Numbered from the stretch's first letter, positions 10,851 to 21,700 are shown. The stretch: 64,000 nt of DNA from Phytophthora hibernalis (GCA_012656075.1 JAAKBF010000117.1:124001-188000), one strand, 5' to 3'. Notes: generated by a model from the sequence alone, not told the origin. Program-made: numbers and translations.

Positions 10851-11468
10851 ATGTCCGCGCTTCGACAAGTTTGGCAACGGTGCTGGTGGGTTTGGACAAG
10901 CGGGCGGAGCCAGAAATCACCTGGGTTTCGGAGCTGTCCGCAACGGCGTCAAGCCGGCACGACCACGAAATGGATTCATGGATGGTCCCGGTAGCGTTGG
11001 AACTTCGACGGCGGTAATGGGAGGCATCCCTGATAATGGCGCTGGCTTGGTCTCCCCATTTTGTCCTTTGCCGCCGCGGTAGCGGCTGTAGTTGCTGCCG
11101 TCGGTCATCCACTTGATTAGTACACTCAATGAGCTGACACTGTTGTTGGGGCCGTCGTTATGCCAGGGAATCCTCTTCTTAGATGCGTGGGAAGTCGTCA
11201 CTTGCCGCCGGTCCTTCATGACGGCGTTGTAGCAGCGCTTCCCGCATACTTTCTTCTGGAAGGGATCTTCAGCACCGAACGCAGCGAGCATGCTGATCAA
11301 ACAAGCGTGATGAATACCTTGAGAACAGCTGCCATTGTCGCACGTCACCAAGAGCGAGTCTTCGCTGGTTTTCTTGTCTACTTGGCGACAAGATTTCAAT
11401 TTGCACGACGCCATGTCGGCAAACACGATCCCCGCCGAAAAAACGACTTGCTGCTGCCCGACTTGCAC
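10830..11468 (-). pseudogene. PIF/Harbinger-associated ORF1, N-terminal half (zinc-finger domain)
   Basis: The minus-strand frame starts near 11415 (MASCKLKSC). It shows a Cys/His cluster (C-x4-C, then VTCDNGSC, QGIHHAC, then CGKRCYNAV) reminiscent of a PHD-like finger, followed by PWHNDGPNNSVSSLSVLI and YSRYRGGKGQNGETK. I recall this last pattern from many oomycete transposon-linked proteins. A proline-rich linker follows and the frame stops at 10917. The C-terminal half of the same family appears at 27.9-28.3 and 33.2-33.7 kb. The 5' end of the ORF faces a terminal repeat at 11549-11573. No transposase is attached here. Confidence 0.5.
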
Positions 11469-11548
11469 GACTTTTCGTTCCGTTAGCAGGATTTTTTCTA
11501 CCCAATCACAAACCTTGAAAAAATCGCCGACGCGCAGAAAAAACCCGA

Positions 11549-11573
11549 CTTGCTGCTGTCAACATTGACAACC
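11549..11573. repeat. Terminal inverted repeat of the zinc-finger PIF/Harbinger family
   Basis: Read on the minus strand as GGTTGTCAATGTTGACAGC followed by AGCAAG. The same sequence, with two substitutions, ends the element at 35133-35158. In both places it lies just outside the 5' side of a family ORF: ORF1 here, the transposase there. ACTTGCTGCTG is repeated at about 11446 as a possible subterminal motif. Confidence 0.55.
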
Positions 11574-11807
11574 CCTATTGACCCAACCACAATAAATTAA
11601 TACAGGCATGAAATAGGACGAGAAACATATGCATACCCAGCCACTTTGTTATTGTAAGGCGTGTTTGCTTCCTCCTATTTTCGCTGCCAAATATAGCCGT
11701 CGATTTAGCAGGCGGAAAAATGTCTTACAAAACACAAGTTTAAATATTGTTCTTTTTATGGAGTTAGCGCTGCCAAATTCGACCTCCAAGACCTGAATAG
11801 GGAATAG

Positions 11808-11912
11808 GTCAATATAGAATTGGCATGAAAGTTAGGATCACCGTTGGCGTTGCTCTTAGGACCTACCTTTAGAGGTCAGATTGGCCATTTTGGCTGAAAG
11901 GCACAATACATG
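11808..11912. repeat. Dispersed repeat, related copy at 35161-35612
   Basis: Shares AATATAGAATTGG, GTTAGGATCACCGTTGGCGTTGCTCT (given here only as a landmark in two parts: GTTAGGATCACCG and TTGGCGTTGCTCT) and GAAAGGCACAATAC with 35161-35220 and 35577-35612, where other sequence separates the parts. It is non-coding; a MITE or decayed LTR is possible. Confidence 0.55.
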
Positions 11913-11958
11913 TACAGTAGCGCGCTACAGTTGAAGTTGCACGCGGCGGAACATGCTT

Positions 11959-12055
11959 ACCCGCCGTCGGAAAATTCGTTTGCTTATTCAGGAGATCCGC
12001 TCGGCCACTGCCGTCGGCCAACGGCAGAGGTTCCTTGGTGATGCCGACGGCGGGT
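11959..12055. repeat. Nested inverted repeats
   Basis: ACCCGCCGTCGG at 11959-11970 pairs with CCGACGGCGGGT at 12044-12055. Inside, CTGCCGT (12008-12014) pairs with ACGGCAG (12021-12027). It lies about 300 bp upstream of the CobW start. It may be a small foldback element; a regulatory role is not shown. Confidence 0.5.
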
Positions 12056-12350
12056 GCTGGGAGGAATGAAGACAAAACATTGTGGTCGATCGAGGCCATA
12101 CCGGTACATGCGTCTGCACCAAAGCACACATCTCGAACCCTTTCCGACGGCGGCCATTATGGATAGAAGTGGCGAACAACTACAGATCTGAAACCAGCTC
12201 GAGTCGATCGAAGACCACCGTGTGATTTTGGCACCTTGCCAGGGCTCTACTATACATGTACAAACTTTGGTGGTTGTCTTGTTTGTCATTCTCCATTTCT
12301 CATTCGCTCACACACAGAGTACCCATCGTGACCTTCACTTCGACAATACA

Positions 12351-13735
12351 ATGTCCAAGCGCTCCCTGACCCCATCGAAGCTCCCGTGACAATCCTCACG
12401 GGTTTCCTCGGCAGTGGCAAGACAACATTGCTGAATCATTTACTGACGGAAAACCATGGCAAAAAGTTCGCCATTATCGAGAACGAGTTCGGCGAAGTGG
12501 GCGTGGACGACCAGCTCATTAAGCAGGTCACCAGTCCGAACGACATCGGCGGAGGCGACTCCAGAAGCCGCAAATTCAATATGGGCGAGGAGGTGCTGAC
12601 CATGAACAACGGGTGCATTTGCTGCTCTGTCAGAGGCGATCTCGTTCGGCTCATCGCGCAGATCCTCAAGCGTAATGGAGACCGTAACCAGTTGGACGGA
12701 ATCATCATCGAGACCACCGGCATGGCGGACCCTGGGCCTGTTGTGCAGACCTTCTTCGCCGAGCCGCTGGTTGCGGCGACGTGCGAGCTGGACGGGATCA
12801 TTACCGTCGTCGACGCGAAACATATTCTGCAGCACTTGCGTCCGGGTGCTGGGGTTGAGCATGAGTGCCAGGAGCAGATCGCGTTCGCTGACCGCGTGTT
12901 GCTCAACAAGACGGACCTGGTCAGCTCGACCGAGCTCCAGGAAGTCCGCACTCGTATTCGTGACATCAATGGTGCGGTCTCAATCACCGAGTGTCTGCAC
13001 TGTCGGGTAGACCCAGCGCTGCTGCTTAACGTCCAGACGTTCGACCTGGACTCCATTTTGAAGAGACAACCTGACTTCCTCAAGACTGAGAAGGACAGCC
13101 ACTCCCTCGAGCACAGCCACGAGGACAAGAAGGAGAGTGGCCACGAGCACGGGCATGGACACAAACATAATGGTGCGCACCACGGTGGGCATCGGCACAA
13201 ACACTCGCTGGTGTCGTCGGTGGGACTGAGTATCCCGGACCCGATTCTGGTGGCGCTGCTGGAGGAGTGGATCGACGACCTCCTGGAGACGGAAGGAGAC
13301 GACCTGTTGCGCTACAAGGGCGTAGTTAATGTTGCCGGCATCGACCGAAAGTACGTTTTCCAGGGCGTCCACACGCTCTTCAACGGGCGGTTCGCCGACA
13401 GCTGGGCCCCAGGCGAGACTCGCGAGACGAGGTTCGTTTTCATCGGTAAAAACCTCGACCGCACGGCGCTCACTGAAGGGTTCCTGGCCTGCAGAGCTAC
13501 TAAGGACCTGCGGTTCCGAGTGGGGGACAAGGTCATGGCCAATACGGGCGACGAAGGCTTCCAGCCGGGGACGATCGTGCAGCTCTGGGATCAGGGCAAC
13601 CCGTATGCGATCGAGCTTGACAGCGGCCGCACTATCTGGGCCCCGGTCGACGAAATCGGACTCGTACGAGCGCTGGAAGCGAAGCAGGAAGCGAGAACCA
13701 CACATCCTCTCGCACTGGTTCACATACTCGCGTAG
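12351..13735 (+). CDS. CobW/COG0523 GTPase metallochaperone with His-rich loop
   Basis: Walker A is GFLGSGKTTLLNH, followed by ENEFGEVGVDD, the metal-binding GCICCSVRGDL (CxCC), ETTGMADPGP and the guanine-specificity motif NKTD. A histidine-rich loop (about 13090-13205) precedes the CobW C-terminal domain (VFQGVHTLFNG...RFVFIGKNLD). The last 60 residues add a small beta-type domain (RVGDKVMANTGDEGFQPG...SGRTIWAPVDEI) not found in minimal family members. Such proteins deliver metals, in ZNG1 zinc, to client enzymes with GTP hydrolysis. I prefer the ATG at 12351, which gives MSK then ALPDPIEAPVTIL if one A was missed in the AAG at 12356; otherwise the frame opens only at a GTG near 12386. The rest of the frame is intact, about 460 codons. 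Confidence 0.92.
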
Positions 13736-16120
13736 GGGGCTGTAGGGGTACATTTAATAGTGAGGGGGAGAGTTTTCATGTATTCAATCATAGATTTCAA
13801 GCGGACAAAAGCGCTCGTCTCTCGTCTTTGCCGAGCCTGAATTGCAGACGAAGCGATGCCGATCACATGCACTTTTGTCGATCGGTGTCCGTACGCATGC
13901 AACAGTGTCGGAAGTTGTGCGGAGGCTGAAGCCCGCGCGGTTGTGGCGGATAGCCCACGCCAGGACCAGTTTGGTTCCTGGTTAAAACGGACGCCACGTA
14001 AATCCTCACTTCAACCTGACAACGGCGGCAAGTCCATCGTGGCATCGAGGAAACAGGCGAGACTGGCAGTTCCGACAACGGAACCCCAAATCAGTTGAGG
14101 CAAAATTTGCCTCATTTATCTCCACCGGTTGGCGACCAAATAGGCGATAAAATGGCGTTTGTCGCTAGCCTGAACACGACCCCTCGTTCTCCGGATTTTG
14201 GAACCTGTTTAGCCTCGAGAACCAGGTTCTCGAGCTCGGTTCGTGTCGTACTTAAAGGAACGAACCTCTTTGAATCGACAGAGCCTCTTCCTTTCCTCAC
14301 GATACGGTTGGGCAAGACGGAAACTGCTCAGTGCGGCTCTAGCGGGATACAGCTCAACATGGTCGGTATGTGAGGCTTCGCCATGCCTCTTGGATCATGC
14401 GGCTTATCGTGAAGGGTCGCGGGAGACATTACAACCAATGAGAGTGCGAACAAACGAAGATTCGTCGACAGGCTCTGGTGAACCTTTTGTAGCACGCCCC
14501 AAGGCATCCACACCGGTAACAGCGGCTTCACAGACAAATACTGCGAACGGTGCTGCTAGAAGGGCTACAAGGCGACGTGGTGGAGGTGTTAGCCGTTGAA
14601 ATTCTATTTGAATCGATTCTAGATGAGGAGAAGGTGCAAGCGACCTTCTTCGGGCGGTAGAATCCCTTATCGCTCTTGCGGTGTGCTGTCAGCACTGCTG
14701 CTGAGTTTTGTCGACTTCAGCAGAAATCCCGACAAAGATGTTGACTTTTATGTCGGAATCGTCGCTTCGGCAAAAGTTATTGAGTTTTTCCCAACCGGTG
14801 GATAGCCAGAAAATAGAGCTTTGGCAAATTGTTTGGCAAAATTTGAATTTGCCCAAAAGTTTTCATTAAAATGCATGTCCTGCAGCACATGTACCGGTAC
14901 CTACCAAATAATGTACCGGTATTAATTTTATAATAAACAAAGCCGCGACTTCACACGGAACAGCTCTGGATTTTACTTTTGAGCACAGCAAACTAAGTTT
15001 CAAAGTGATTGTTTATAGAAAAATGGATTGGAATTCGTCGTGAAAATTCACTTCATATCCATGTACGCCATTTTTGGATTGTACTAAGCAGTATTGATTA
15101 GGAGATACTGATAGGAACGATATTCAAATGAAGGCGAAAAATAAGCAGTACTTCGAAGTATTAGCAAAATGTTGCTTGAAGGACTGTTGAAGGAATCCTA
15201 AATTCATTGATCTAACATCACTTCGCTTCTAATTAAACGGTTGCTACTTGTAACTATGCCAATCATGCCTGCGTATTTACTCAAACGAAACCCCTCCCAA
15301 TGCGTGTAGCTTACTCACCGTGTATCCATAGGCCACCGGGCGTAGTAATTTCCTTAAATGTGCACGAATAAGTTTCCGTGACTGATGCGATTTTAGATTT
15401 TGTTCGTAGTTTTGCATGAAAGCAACACGGCACATGGAGACAGACCTGGCGCCTTGGATAGATCACATGGAGAACGCAGCACAAGTGGACGCTGCGGCCG
15501 CCTGTCCTTCAGACTGACGGCACGTAACGGGAAGGCGCAAGCCTAGACCGGGGAAAAGCTAACAATCGGCACAAGGACGGTAGTTAGAACGGACATAGGA
15601 CGTCGTTAGACTAGACTAAGTGACATCAATGTACCTCACTAAAACAACTTAGCTGGTTACTTAAAGGGACATTCTGAGACTGAAGCCTGCTTTAGCAGTG
15701 CTTCCTACTATGTGCGATCTGGCAGAGTTCTTGCTATCATCACTTCTATGTAATGCGTATCCTGACGTATACTGATGTATACCGCTGATTCGCCTACCGG
15801 TAGTAGAAGGCGGACTCCAAGAGGGCAAGCCTGGAGCGCCGATTTACTGCACTCAAGGCGACTCCACGGGTAGTTAGTTTCTGACTCGTGACGGCAACGG
15901 TGCTTTCGATAATATTTATATCGATTCTGCCCAGAAACACAGTGCCGTTCGAGGCAATATCCAGCTATAGCGTCGAATGATTTTGCGTTTGCGCGCCAAC
16001 TTTTAAGTGTACGGTTTTGCAAATAAATGAATCATAAACAAAAATCTAACGATATACATGTAGACTGTAAATTTAGTGCCAGATTTAAAAAGTCTACTTA
16101 TTTGAACGCACCAACCTACT
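13736..16120. other. Long intergenic stretch, no supported gene
   Basis: Short ORFs here (for example 14243-14599, with a basic C-terminus) have no recognisable motif or start context. A 21-bp palindrome CTCGAGAACC-A-GGTTCTCGAG lies at 14214-14234. Sequence from 14640 to 16100 is AT-rich with TACCGGTA and TACATGTA palindromes. Confidence 0.5.
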
Positions 16121-16321
16121 TACCGTAAAGTTCGGATTCAGTAAGACACACCGATTCAATGCGACAGTGGTAAAAACTAAACTCGCATATTTTGAAATGA
16201 CTTGAAAACTGTATGTATTATCTTTTACGATCCGTAAAACCTAAAATTGTCCTTGAATTTTGAAAAATTAAATAGCTAGCGACCTTTTACCACTGTCTCA
16301 TTGAATCCGAACTTAACGGTA
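16121..16321. mobile_element. About 200-bp MITE with TA target site
   Basis: The left end TACCGTAAAGTTCGGATTCA (16121) and the reverse complement of the right end (TACCGTTAAGTTCGGATTCA, up to 16321) match, and similarity continues through GACAGTGGTAAAA. The left arm has a 16-nt insertion that partly duplicates its own GATTCA motif. If TA is the target duplication, the repeats start CCGT. It is AT-rich and non-coding. It is probably a non-autonomous DNA transposon, superfamily uncertain. Confidence 0.6.
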
Positions 16322-16512
16322 CGTTTTGACAAATGAGGTTAACCTACTTGCGCAAGTTAATTGCTCACCCCGGCTGCAAACGGTTGGTAATGTACATGAA
16401 TTAATACACACAGCGTCAGCATTACATGTACATGTATTAATAACGTTAGAAGATCGCGATTGCTGTACTGTACAGTGTACATGTATTAATACAGGTTTTA
16501 CAGTGAAGTACA

Positions 16513-17329
16513 TACAGAGAACCCTGGCCAACTTAATACCACCCGTGGACGCACTTCCTATTAAGTATAACAGGGTTATTAGATAGTAGAGGGAGTACCA
16601 CAACCAGAAGACCGGTCTTGATCTCTGGGTTTTTAAGAAGGCATGGACGACTGGTGTATTGTTTCAGGAGCGGCTGCGCGAGCTTGACATGCATCAACAA
16701 CGGTGCACTATTGCCCTCCTGCGCAACATTGTCCTGGGAAACCTGCAGCTAAAGCCGTAATTGTCATTTAACTACCGCAACTACATATCTCGTTTGCAAC
16801 CCCCGACGCTGGAATCATATCGGCGTTTATGCGGCAGTTCGGCATCGGCAGCTTCAGCTTCAGCATGAGTTGAATTGAGGACGCGGGTGCGACTACCAAT
16901 GGAAGTCATATATACAAGTATTAGATATTAGCAACCTACCAATTTACCGGTACTTCCAGGAAGTATACAGCAAAACGGTGGGTTGGCACGACGTACACCC
17001 CGATGTGGAAACGAAGGTTTTGTCAGGCCTTCGGACGCTGCAGTAGCGGCTGCGGAAACAGCAACGTGAGGAGCAGGAAACGGCGTGGGCGCAGACATCG
17101 ACCCAAAGCCTTTTAGTATCTAATATTTGGCGCTGAACAAGTATGATAGTTTATACTTTTCAATAACAAATGTATTGAAAAATCCCCATCGAGCATTAAG
17201 TTTGAAGTTTGACAAGTATTAATTAAGCCCCATAGTTAAGCCTGACTACCGAGTCGGTGGGTCTATAAGTGATTAAGTACACCAGGATATTAGACAATAG
17301 AAGTATTAAGTTGGCCAGGGTTCTCTGTA
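16513..17329. repeat. 26-bp perfect inverted repeats 765 bp apart
   Basis: TACAGAGAACCCTGGCCAAC at 16513 continues TTAATA to 16538, and the exact reverse complement is at 17304-17329. TGTACATGTATTAATA motifs cluster just left of the first arm (16390-16495). The interior carries short open pieces (for example at 16640-16760) without motifs. It could be the two ends of a degraded DNA transposon, but flanking duplications were not found. Confidence 0.5.
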
Positions 17330-17387
17330 ATATGTATACGACGTAGCGCAGTTGAAGTTGTTGTCCCATTGACAAGACCGTGTTCGT

Positions 17388-17422
17388 GTAGTCGCCCTGT
17401 GCGATTCGCACAGGGCGACTAC
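17388..17422. repeat. Perfect 35-bp palindrome (17-1-17)
   Basis: GTAGTCGCCCTGTGCGA, one T, then the exact reverse complement. It has the same 17-1-17 architecture and CGA-N-TCG centre as the palindrome at 10044-10078, but different arms. It would form a cruciform or a strong hairpin. No CTRR end follows on either strand. Confidence 0.6.
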
Positions 17423-17535
17423 TCCAAGAAGATTTGCACAACGCTATCAACAATCTAGGTATTATGTAAAAGGACTGGACGCAGTGCCTTTATTAAGCTC
17501 TCAAAATGCCTCCGGGAGAGCAATGGCTTCAAAAT

Positions 17536-17761
17536 TTTAATTAACCCGATATCGAATTCCTGCCATTGTAAAACGCCCGCACGTGGGCCGCGAAACACCC
17601 GCAAGCAGTCTAAAGGTCATTGCCTCGGACATAGCAAGCATTCCACCTGGTACGCACACTGTCGAGGCGGATTTCAACACTCAAAACTCAGCTCTCCGAT
17701 TTCTGACTGAAAGGAGAGCTGCATGCGACGCAGTACTTGAAAGTAATCGGACCGCTGCTTA
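17536..17761 (+). other. Short open frame without start codon
   Basis: About 70 codons (RYRIPAIVKRPHVG ... LRFLTERRAACDAVLESN) end at a TAG. The composition looks coding, but no ATG, intron or domain is evident. It may be the tail of a decayed gene. Its beginning overlaps a 16-nt stretch (17548-17563) identical to a common cloning-vector polylinker as I remember it. Confidence 0.2.
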
Positions 17762-17959
17762 GGTCATAATCTATTCAATGCATCACTGCACCTTTCAAAA
17801 GATCCTGACTGCTCTGATCTAATACCTATTTTAAATAGGCACTCGTTACGTAGACCAACTATATGGACATAAAACCCACTACCCTGCAACGTAAGCACCT
17901 CTTACAGCAACTGTACCCTGACCCCTAAACCTCCTCCGGGGAGTGGCATGGCAAATGTC

Positions 17960-18110
17960 GAGGTTTAGCACACCGCGCGAAGACTTCGCTTCGCACGTCG
18001 ATGCTAAACCTCTCTGGCCAAGCCCGTTCATTTGACCCTAGTCTTGCAGCGCTGCGCTTGATCTCGCCGGCCAAAGCCGGCGACTTTGGTTGCATTTCAT
18101 CTACTAGGGT
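17960..18110. repeat. Cluster of hairpins and inverted repeats
   Basis: GAGGTTTAGCA (17960-17970) pairs with TGCTAAACCTC (18002-18012). TCGCCGGC-CAAA-GCCGGCGA (18064-18083) is a perfect hairpin. ACCCTAGT (18035-18042) pairs with ACTAGGGT (18103-18110). A minus-strand ORF of 75 codons crosses the cluster. It could be a structured RNA or a foldback element; nothing decides between them. Confidence 0.4.
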
Positions 18111-18242
18111 TATTCGCCTGGCTTTAACGAGATAGTTGGTCTTCGTAAGCACTTTCTTTTAAATAACTGGTTAACTGTATTGGTAGGCACTGTTGACTCA
18201 TATTTTGTATTGACTGCCTACATTAAGGATTTGAGAGTGCCT

Positions 18243-18479
18243 CTAAAAGATTAGTACTACATGTGTACTATAGTAAAGGCAATAGGCAAGAATTCCTACA
18301 TCGTGCTCGAGCAGCGGCTGTGTCGTCAACGATAAAGTCCATGCGAACCCGAAAACGTCCAGAGGAGTTGGCGTGCGCCGCTGTCGCATCGAGCGCGAAA
18401 CGAGACTCGTAGGCTCGCCGTGAAACTGGCCAGCGGCCGCAAGGGACATCAGTGAGAAGAGAAGAATCGCCACCGTCAT
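18243..18479 (-). CDS. Possible small secreted protein
   Basis: A 78-codon ORF with a hydrophobic N-terminus, MTVAILLFSLMSLAAAGQ, that looks like a cleavable signal peptide. The mature part has no RxLR-EER or LxLFLAK motif and few cysteines. It is divergent from the actinin gene, 230 bp away. An overlapping frame is also open, and given the frame errors elsewhere the true C-terminus is uncertain. I cannot assign a function. Confidence 0.25.
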   Translation of the reverse strand: MTVAILLFSLMSLAAAGQFHGEPTSLVSRSMRQRRTPTPLDVFGFAWTLSLTTQPLLEHDVGILAYCLYYSTHVVLIF

Positions 18480-18709
18480 GTCCCCAGTAGGTGCTTGCAG
18501 TGGATCCTTGCTGTATCGCTACAAAGCAGTCGCTTCGGATTTTCTTATCTTTCTGCCATCGCATCGTTTATGTACACTTGCAGCGTCGTGGGTTTGTGAC
18601 CCGCGGGTCTGCATACTGAAGTCAAGTGAAATCGCGCACTTCTACCGGCCCGCGGAGCCCTTTCACCTCAGGGCTGGGGCTTCATACGCAATCTGACTGT
18701 TCAGCGCCT

Positions 18710-21700
18710 ATGGAGTTCGATCCAGCCGAGTGTCAGTCGAGCGTGAAAGGCCTCGCCGCTTTCTGGACCAAGCAGGCCAATCGAGAATCCGCAAGACAGG
18801 CGCGCAGTCGAAGCGAACCACCGGCCGCTAAAGTCCAGATCGAGAGACCGCGAACAGGTTCCCATCGAGACTTGGCCCCAGTGCAAGTGCTGCTAGTTGC
18901 CTCCAAAGACAGCGAACCCGAGCCCGAAGCAGAAGAAGAAGGAGAAACCCCCTTACGCCTCAGCACATCAGACAGCATGGCTGGATACAACGAGGAGTGG
19001 GTTGACGTGCAGAAGAACACTTTCACACGAGTACGTACTGTAGATTGAGGGAGGCGGGGGTAGAGAAGCCTAACTCTAACTAACTATCGTTCTTTGCAGT
19101 GGGCCAACACGTACCTCTCGCGAAAGCGCATGACCATCGACGACCTGTACGAAGACCTGAAGGACGGCATCCGCCTCATCTCGCTGTTGCAGATCATCTG
19201 CCGCGAGAAAGTGTGCCGTGTACGTGCAGTGGCTCCTCCGGGGTACTCAAGAGTCTCAAGCAGAGCTAACTGACCCCTGTCTTGTGTGTGTGGGTAATAG
19301 AAATTCAACAAGAAGCCGCGCATGCGCATCCAGAAGATGGAGAACCTAAACTTCGCCTTCGCTTTCATGCAGAAGAAGAACGTCAACGTGACGAACATCG
19401 GCTCGTCCGACATCCTGACGGCAACAACAAGCTCGTGCTCGGCCTCATGTGGACCCTCATCAAGGCCTTCCAGGTGGCCGAGATTGACGTGGAGGGTGTA
19501 TCTGGCAAGGACGGCCTGCTGCTCTGGGTCAACCGCTCACTAGCTGACTACCCGACCATCCAGGTCAAGAACTTCTCGAGCAGTTGGGCCGACGGCATGG
19601 CCTTCTGCGCGCTCATCCACCGCTACGCGCCCACGCTGATTGACATCAACCAGCTCAACCCCAAGGACGCGCAGACGAACGTCAAGCTCGCGTTCGACAT
19701 TGCGCGCGAAAAGTTCCGTATCCCACAGCTGCTCGAGGTCGAAAACGTCGCCGGACAGCTCAAGCCCGACGAGAAGAGTATCACCACGTACGTGTCGCTG
19801 CTCTTCAAAGAGTTCGCCTCGGGCGTGCAGAAGAAAAGGCCGTGACTACCATCTCCAAGGCTCTCAACATCGCGCAGCGCCACCAGGAGCTGGCGGCCGA
19901 GTTTAAGCAAAACGCGTCGGGTCTGCTGGAGTGGCTGATGATTCAGACACAGCGGTTCCAGACGCTGAGCCAGCCGCGCCACATCCGGACATCAAGGAGG
20001 CGCTAGCTCGCCACCTGGACTACAAGAAGAACGAGAAGCCCCGCGCGAGGCGCAGTTCGTGGCTGTGGAAGGCTGCGCCGGACGCTGGATTGCCAGTTGC
20101 AAGAACAACGGACGCGCGGTGCCCAACCTGGACCCACCTATTGAGAAACTGCAGGCGCTGAAGGCCCAGCTGGACGAGCTTGAGACAGCCTTTGAACTCA
20201 AGCTGCGCCATAATCTGAGAGCTACCAGAAGACGGAAATCTTCCTGACCAAGGTGGTGAAGGACCTAGAGAAGGTTGAGGGTTGGGCCAAGGAGAAGGAG
20301 GCGTTGTCTCTCTTGCCGAGGACCTGGCGGTCACGTCTACGGTCGACGCGGAGGAGAAGCTCGAGAGTGTTGCATTCCTGCAGGACATTGAGCTCCCGCG
20401 CTACAAGCAGTTGCTTGCTACAGTTGTGAGTGAGGCCGATGGACTCTCGGAAGAGCACTCGGACACAAAGGCCACGCTGGATCGTGTTGAGGCTATGGAG
20501 AACTTTGTTGCCATGGCTGAAAACAAGGTCGAGGGCGTGAAGACGAGACTGGAGGAGAGCCTACGCCTGCAACAGAACGTTGATGCGGTGGCCAAGGACG
20601 CCAAGGCGCTGATGCGTAACCTGAAATATGTTATCGAGGAGATGGATGAGGAAGTGGAGGCGGCCATCAAGCTTCAGGACGTATCCAAGGCCGGTGTCGT
20701 TGCTGCCAAGCACAAGTTCGACACTATACTGGTCCCAAAGGTGCAAAACGCCGTCGTGAGCGAAAACGAGAAGCTGATCGAGAAGAAGCAAATCCTCGCG
20801 GACGCTGGTCGCGCTAGCGACGTGGCGCTGATCGAGAAGACCAACACTCGTGTGCAGAAGCTGCTGGACTCCCTGGCCGAGAAGCGTGGCTACTACGAAG
20901 AGGAGCTTGCGAACGTAGAGAAGCGTGATGAGGTCTGCCGCGAGTTCGCGGCGGTGTCCGCTCGCATCAAGGAACGTTGCGCACGGAGCACGCAGTCGAT
21001 CAATGTCGTAGAGGGCTCTCTCAAGGACCAGTTCAACTCGATGGTGAAGCTTCGTTACCGACTCTTCCGGGCCAATACTGGCGTCGTGCTGGAGGAGATC
21101 GAAGGGAAGTCTGAAGACCCGGAGATCACTGGTGTCGAGTCGTCTTCTATTGAAGCGATCGTGAAGCCTTCTGTCGAGACCGAAACAGCTCCGGAAAGCG
21201 AAGAGGGTGATAAATCGAAGGACGTGGCTCCTGAAGTAGAGGCCAAGGTACAAGAGGTCGAGGAGGCCAAGGCTCAGGCTGTTGAGATTTTGGCTCCTTT
21301 GACTGAAGACATGGAAAAGCTGGAGCGCATCAACGAGGAGTTGGAGCGGCTTCAGATGCACACTAACCCGTTCACGACGGACACGATCCACGGACTACGT
21401 GCTCAGTTTACCTCGCTTGAGATGGCTGTGCGCGACAAGGTGAAGTCTCTGGAGAAGGAGCTGGCTCTAAGCGAGGTAGGCAGCCTGACCCCTCAGCAAG
21501 CGAAGGAGATTAAGGAGGTTTTTGACCACTTTGACTTTGACAACGACGGTGTCCTCGCTCGCGATGAGTTCATCATGGCATGCAGGGGCCTTGGCCTGAG
21601 CCTGAGTGAGGACGACTGCCACGACTACTTTGACAAGATTGACGAGGAGGACAACGACGAGATCAAGTTCGAGGAGTTCTCTACCTTCTGCACGGAGCAG

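Noticed and set aside
12436..13753. Minus-strand ORFs of 250-257 codons under the CobW gene
   Set aside because: The plus-strand frame is intact with Walker, CxCC and NKTD motifs.
13857..14600. Real gene at 14095-14600
   Set aside because: Overlapping short ORFs in several frames, no start context, no motif; composition only weakly coding.
18243..18479. RxLR or Crinkler effector
   Set aside because: A signal-peptide-like start is present, but no RxLR, EER, LxLFLAK or HVLVxxP motif is visible.
20561..21391. 276-codon minus-strand ORF antisense to the actinin-like gene
   Set aside because: A shadow of the spectrin-repeat coding frame; Leu/Val/Arg-rich composition as expected from antisense of coiled-coil codons.
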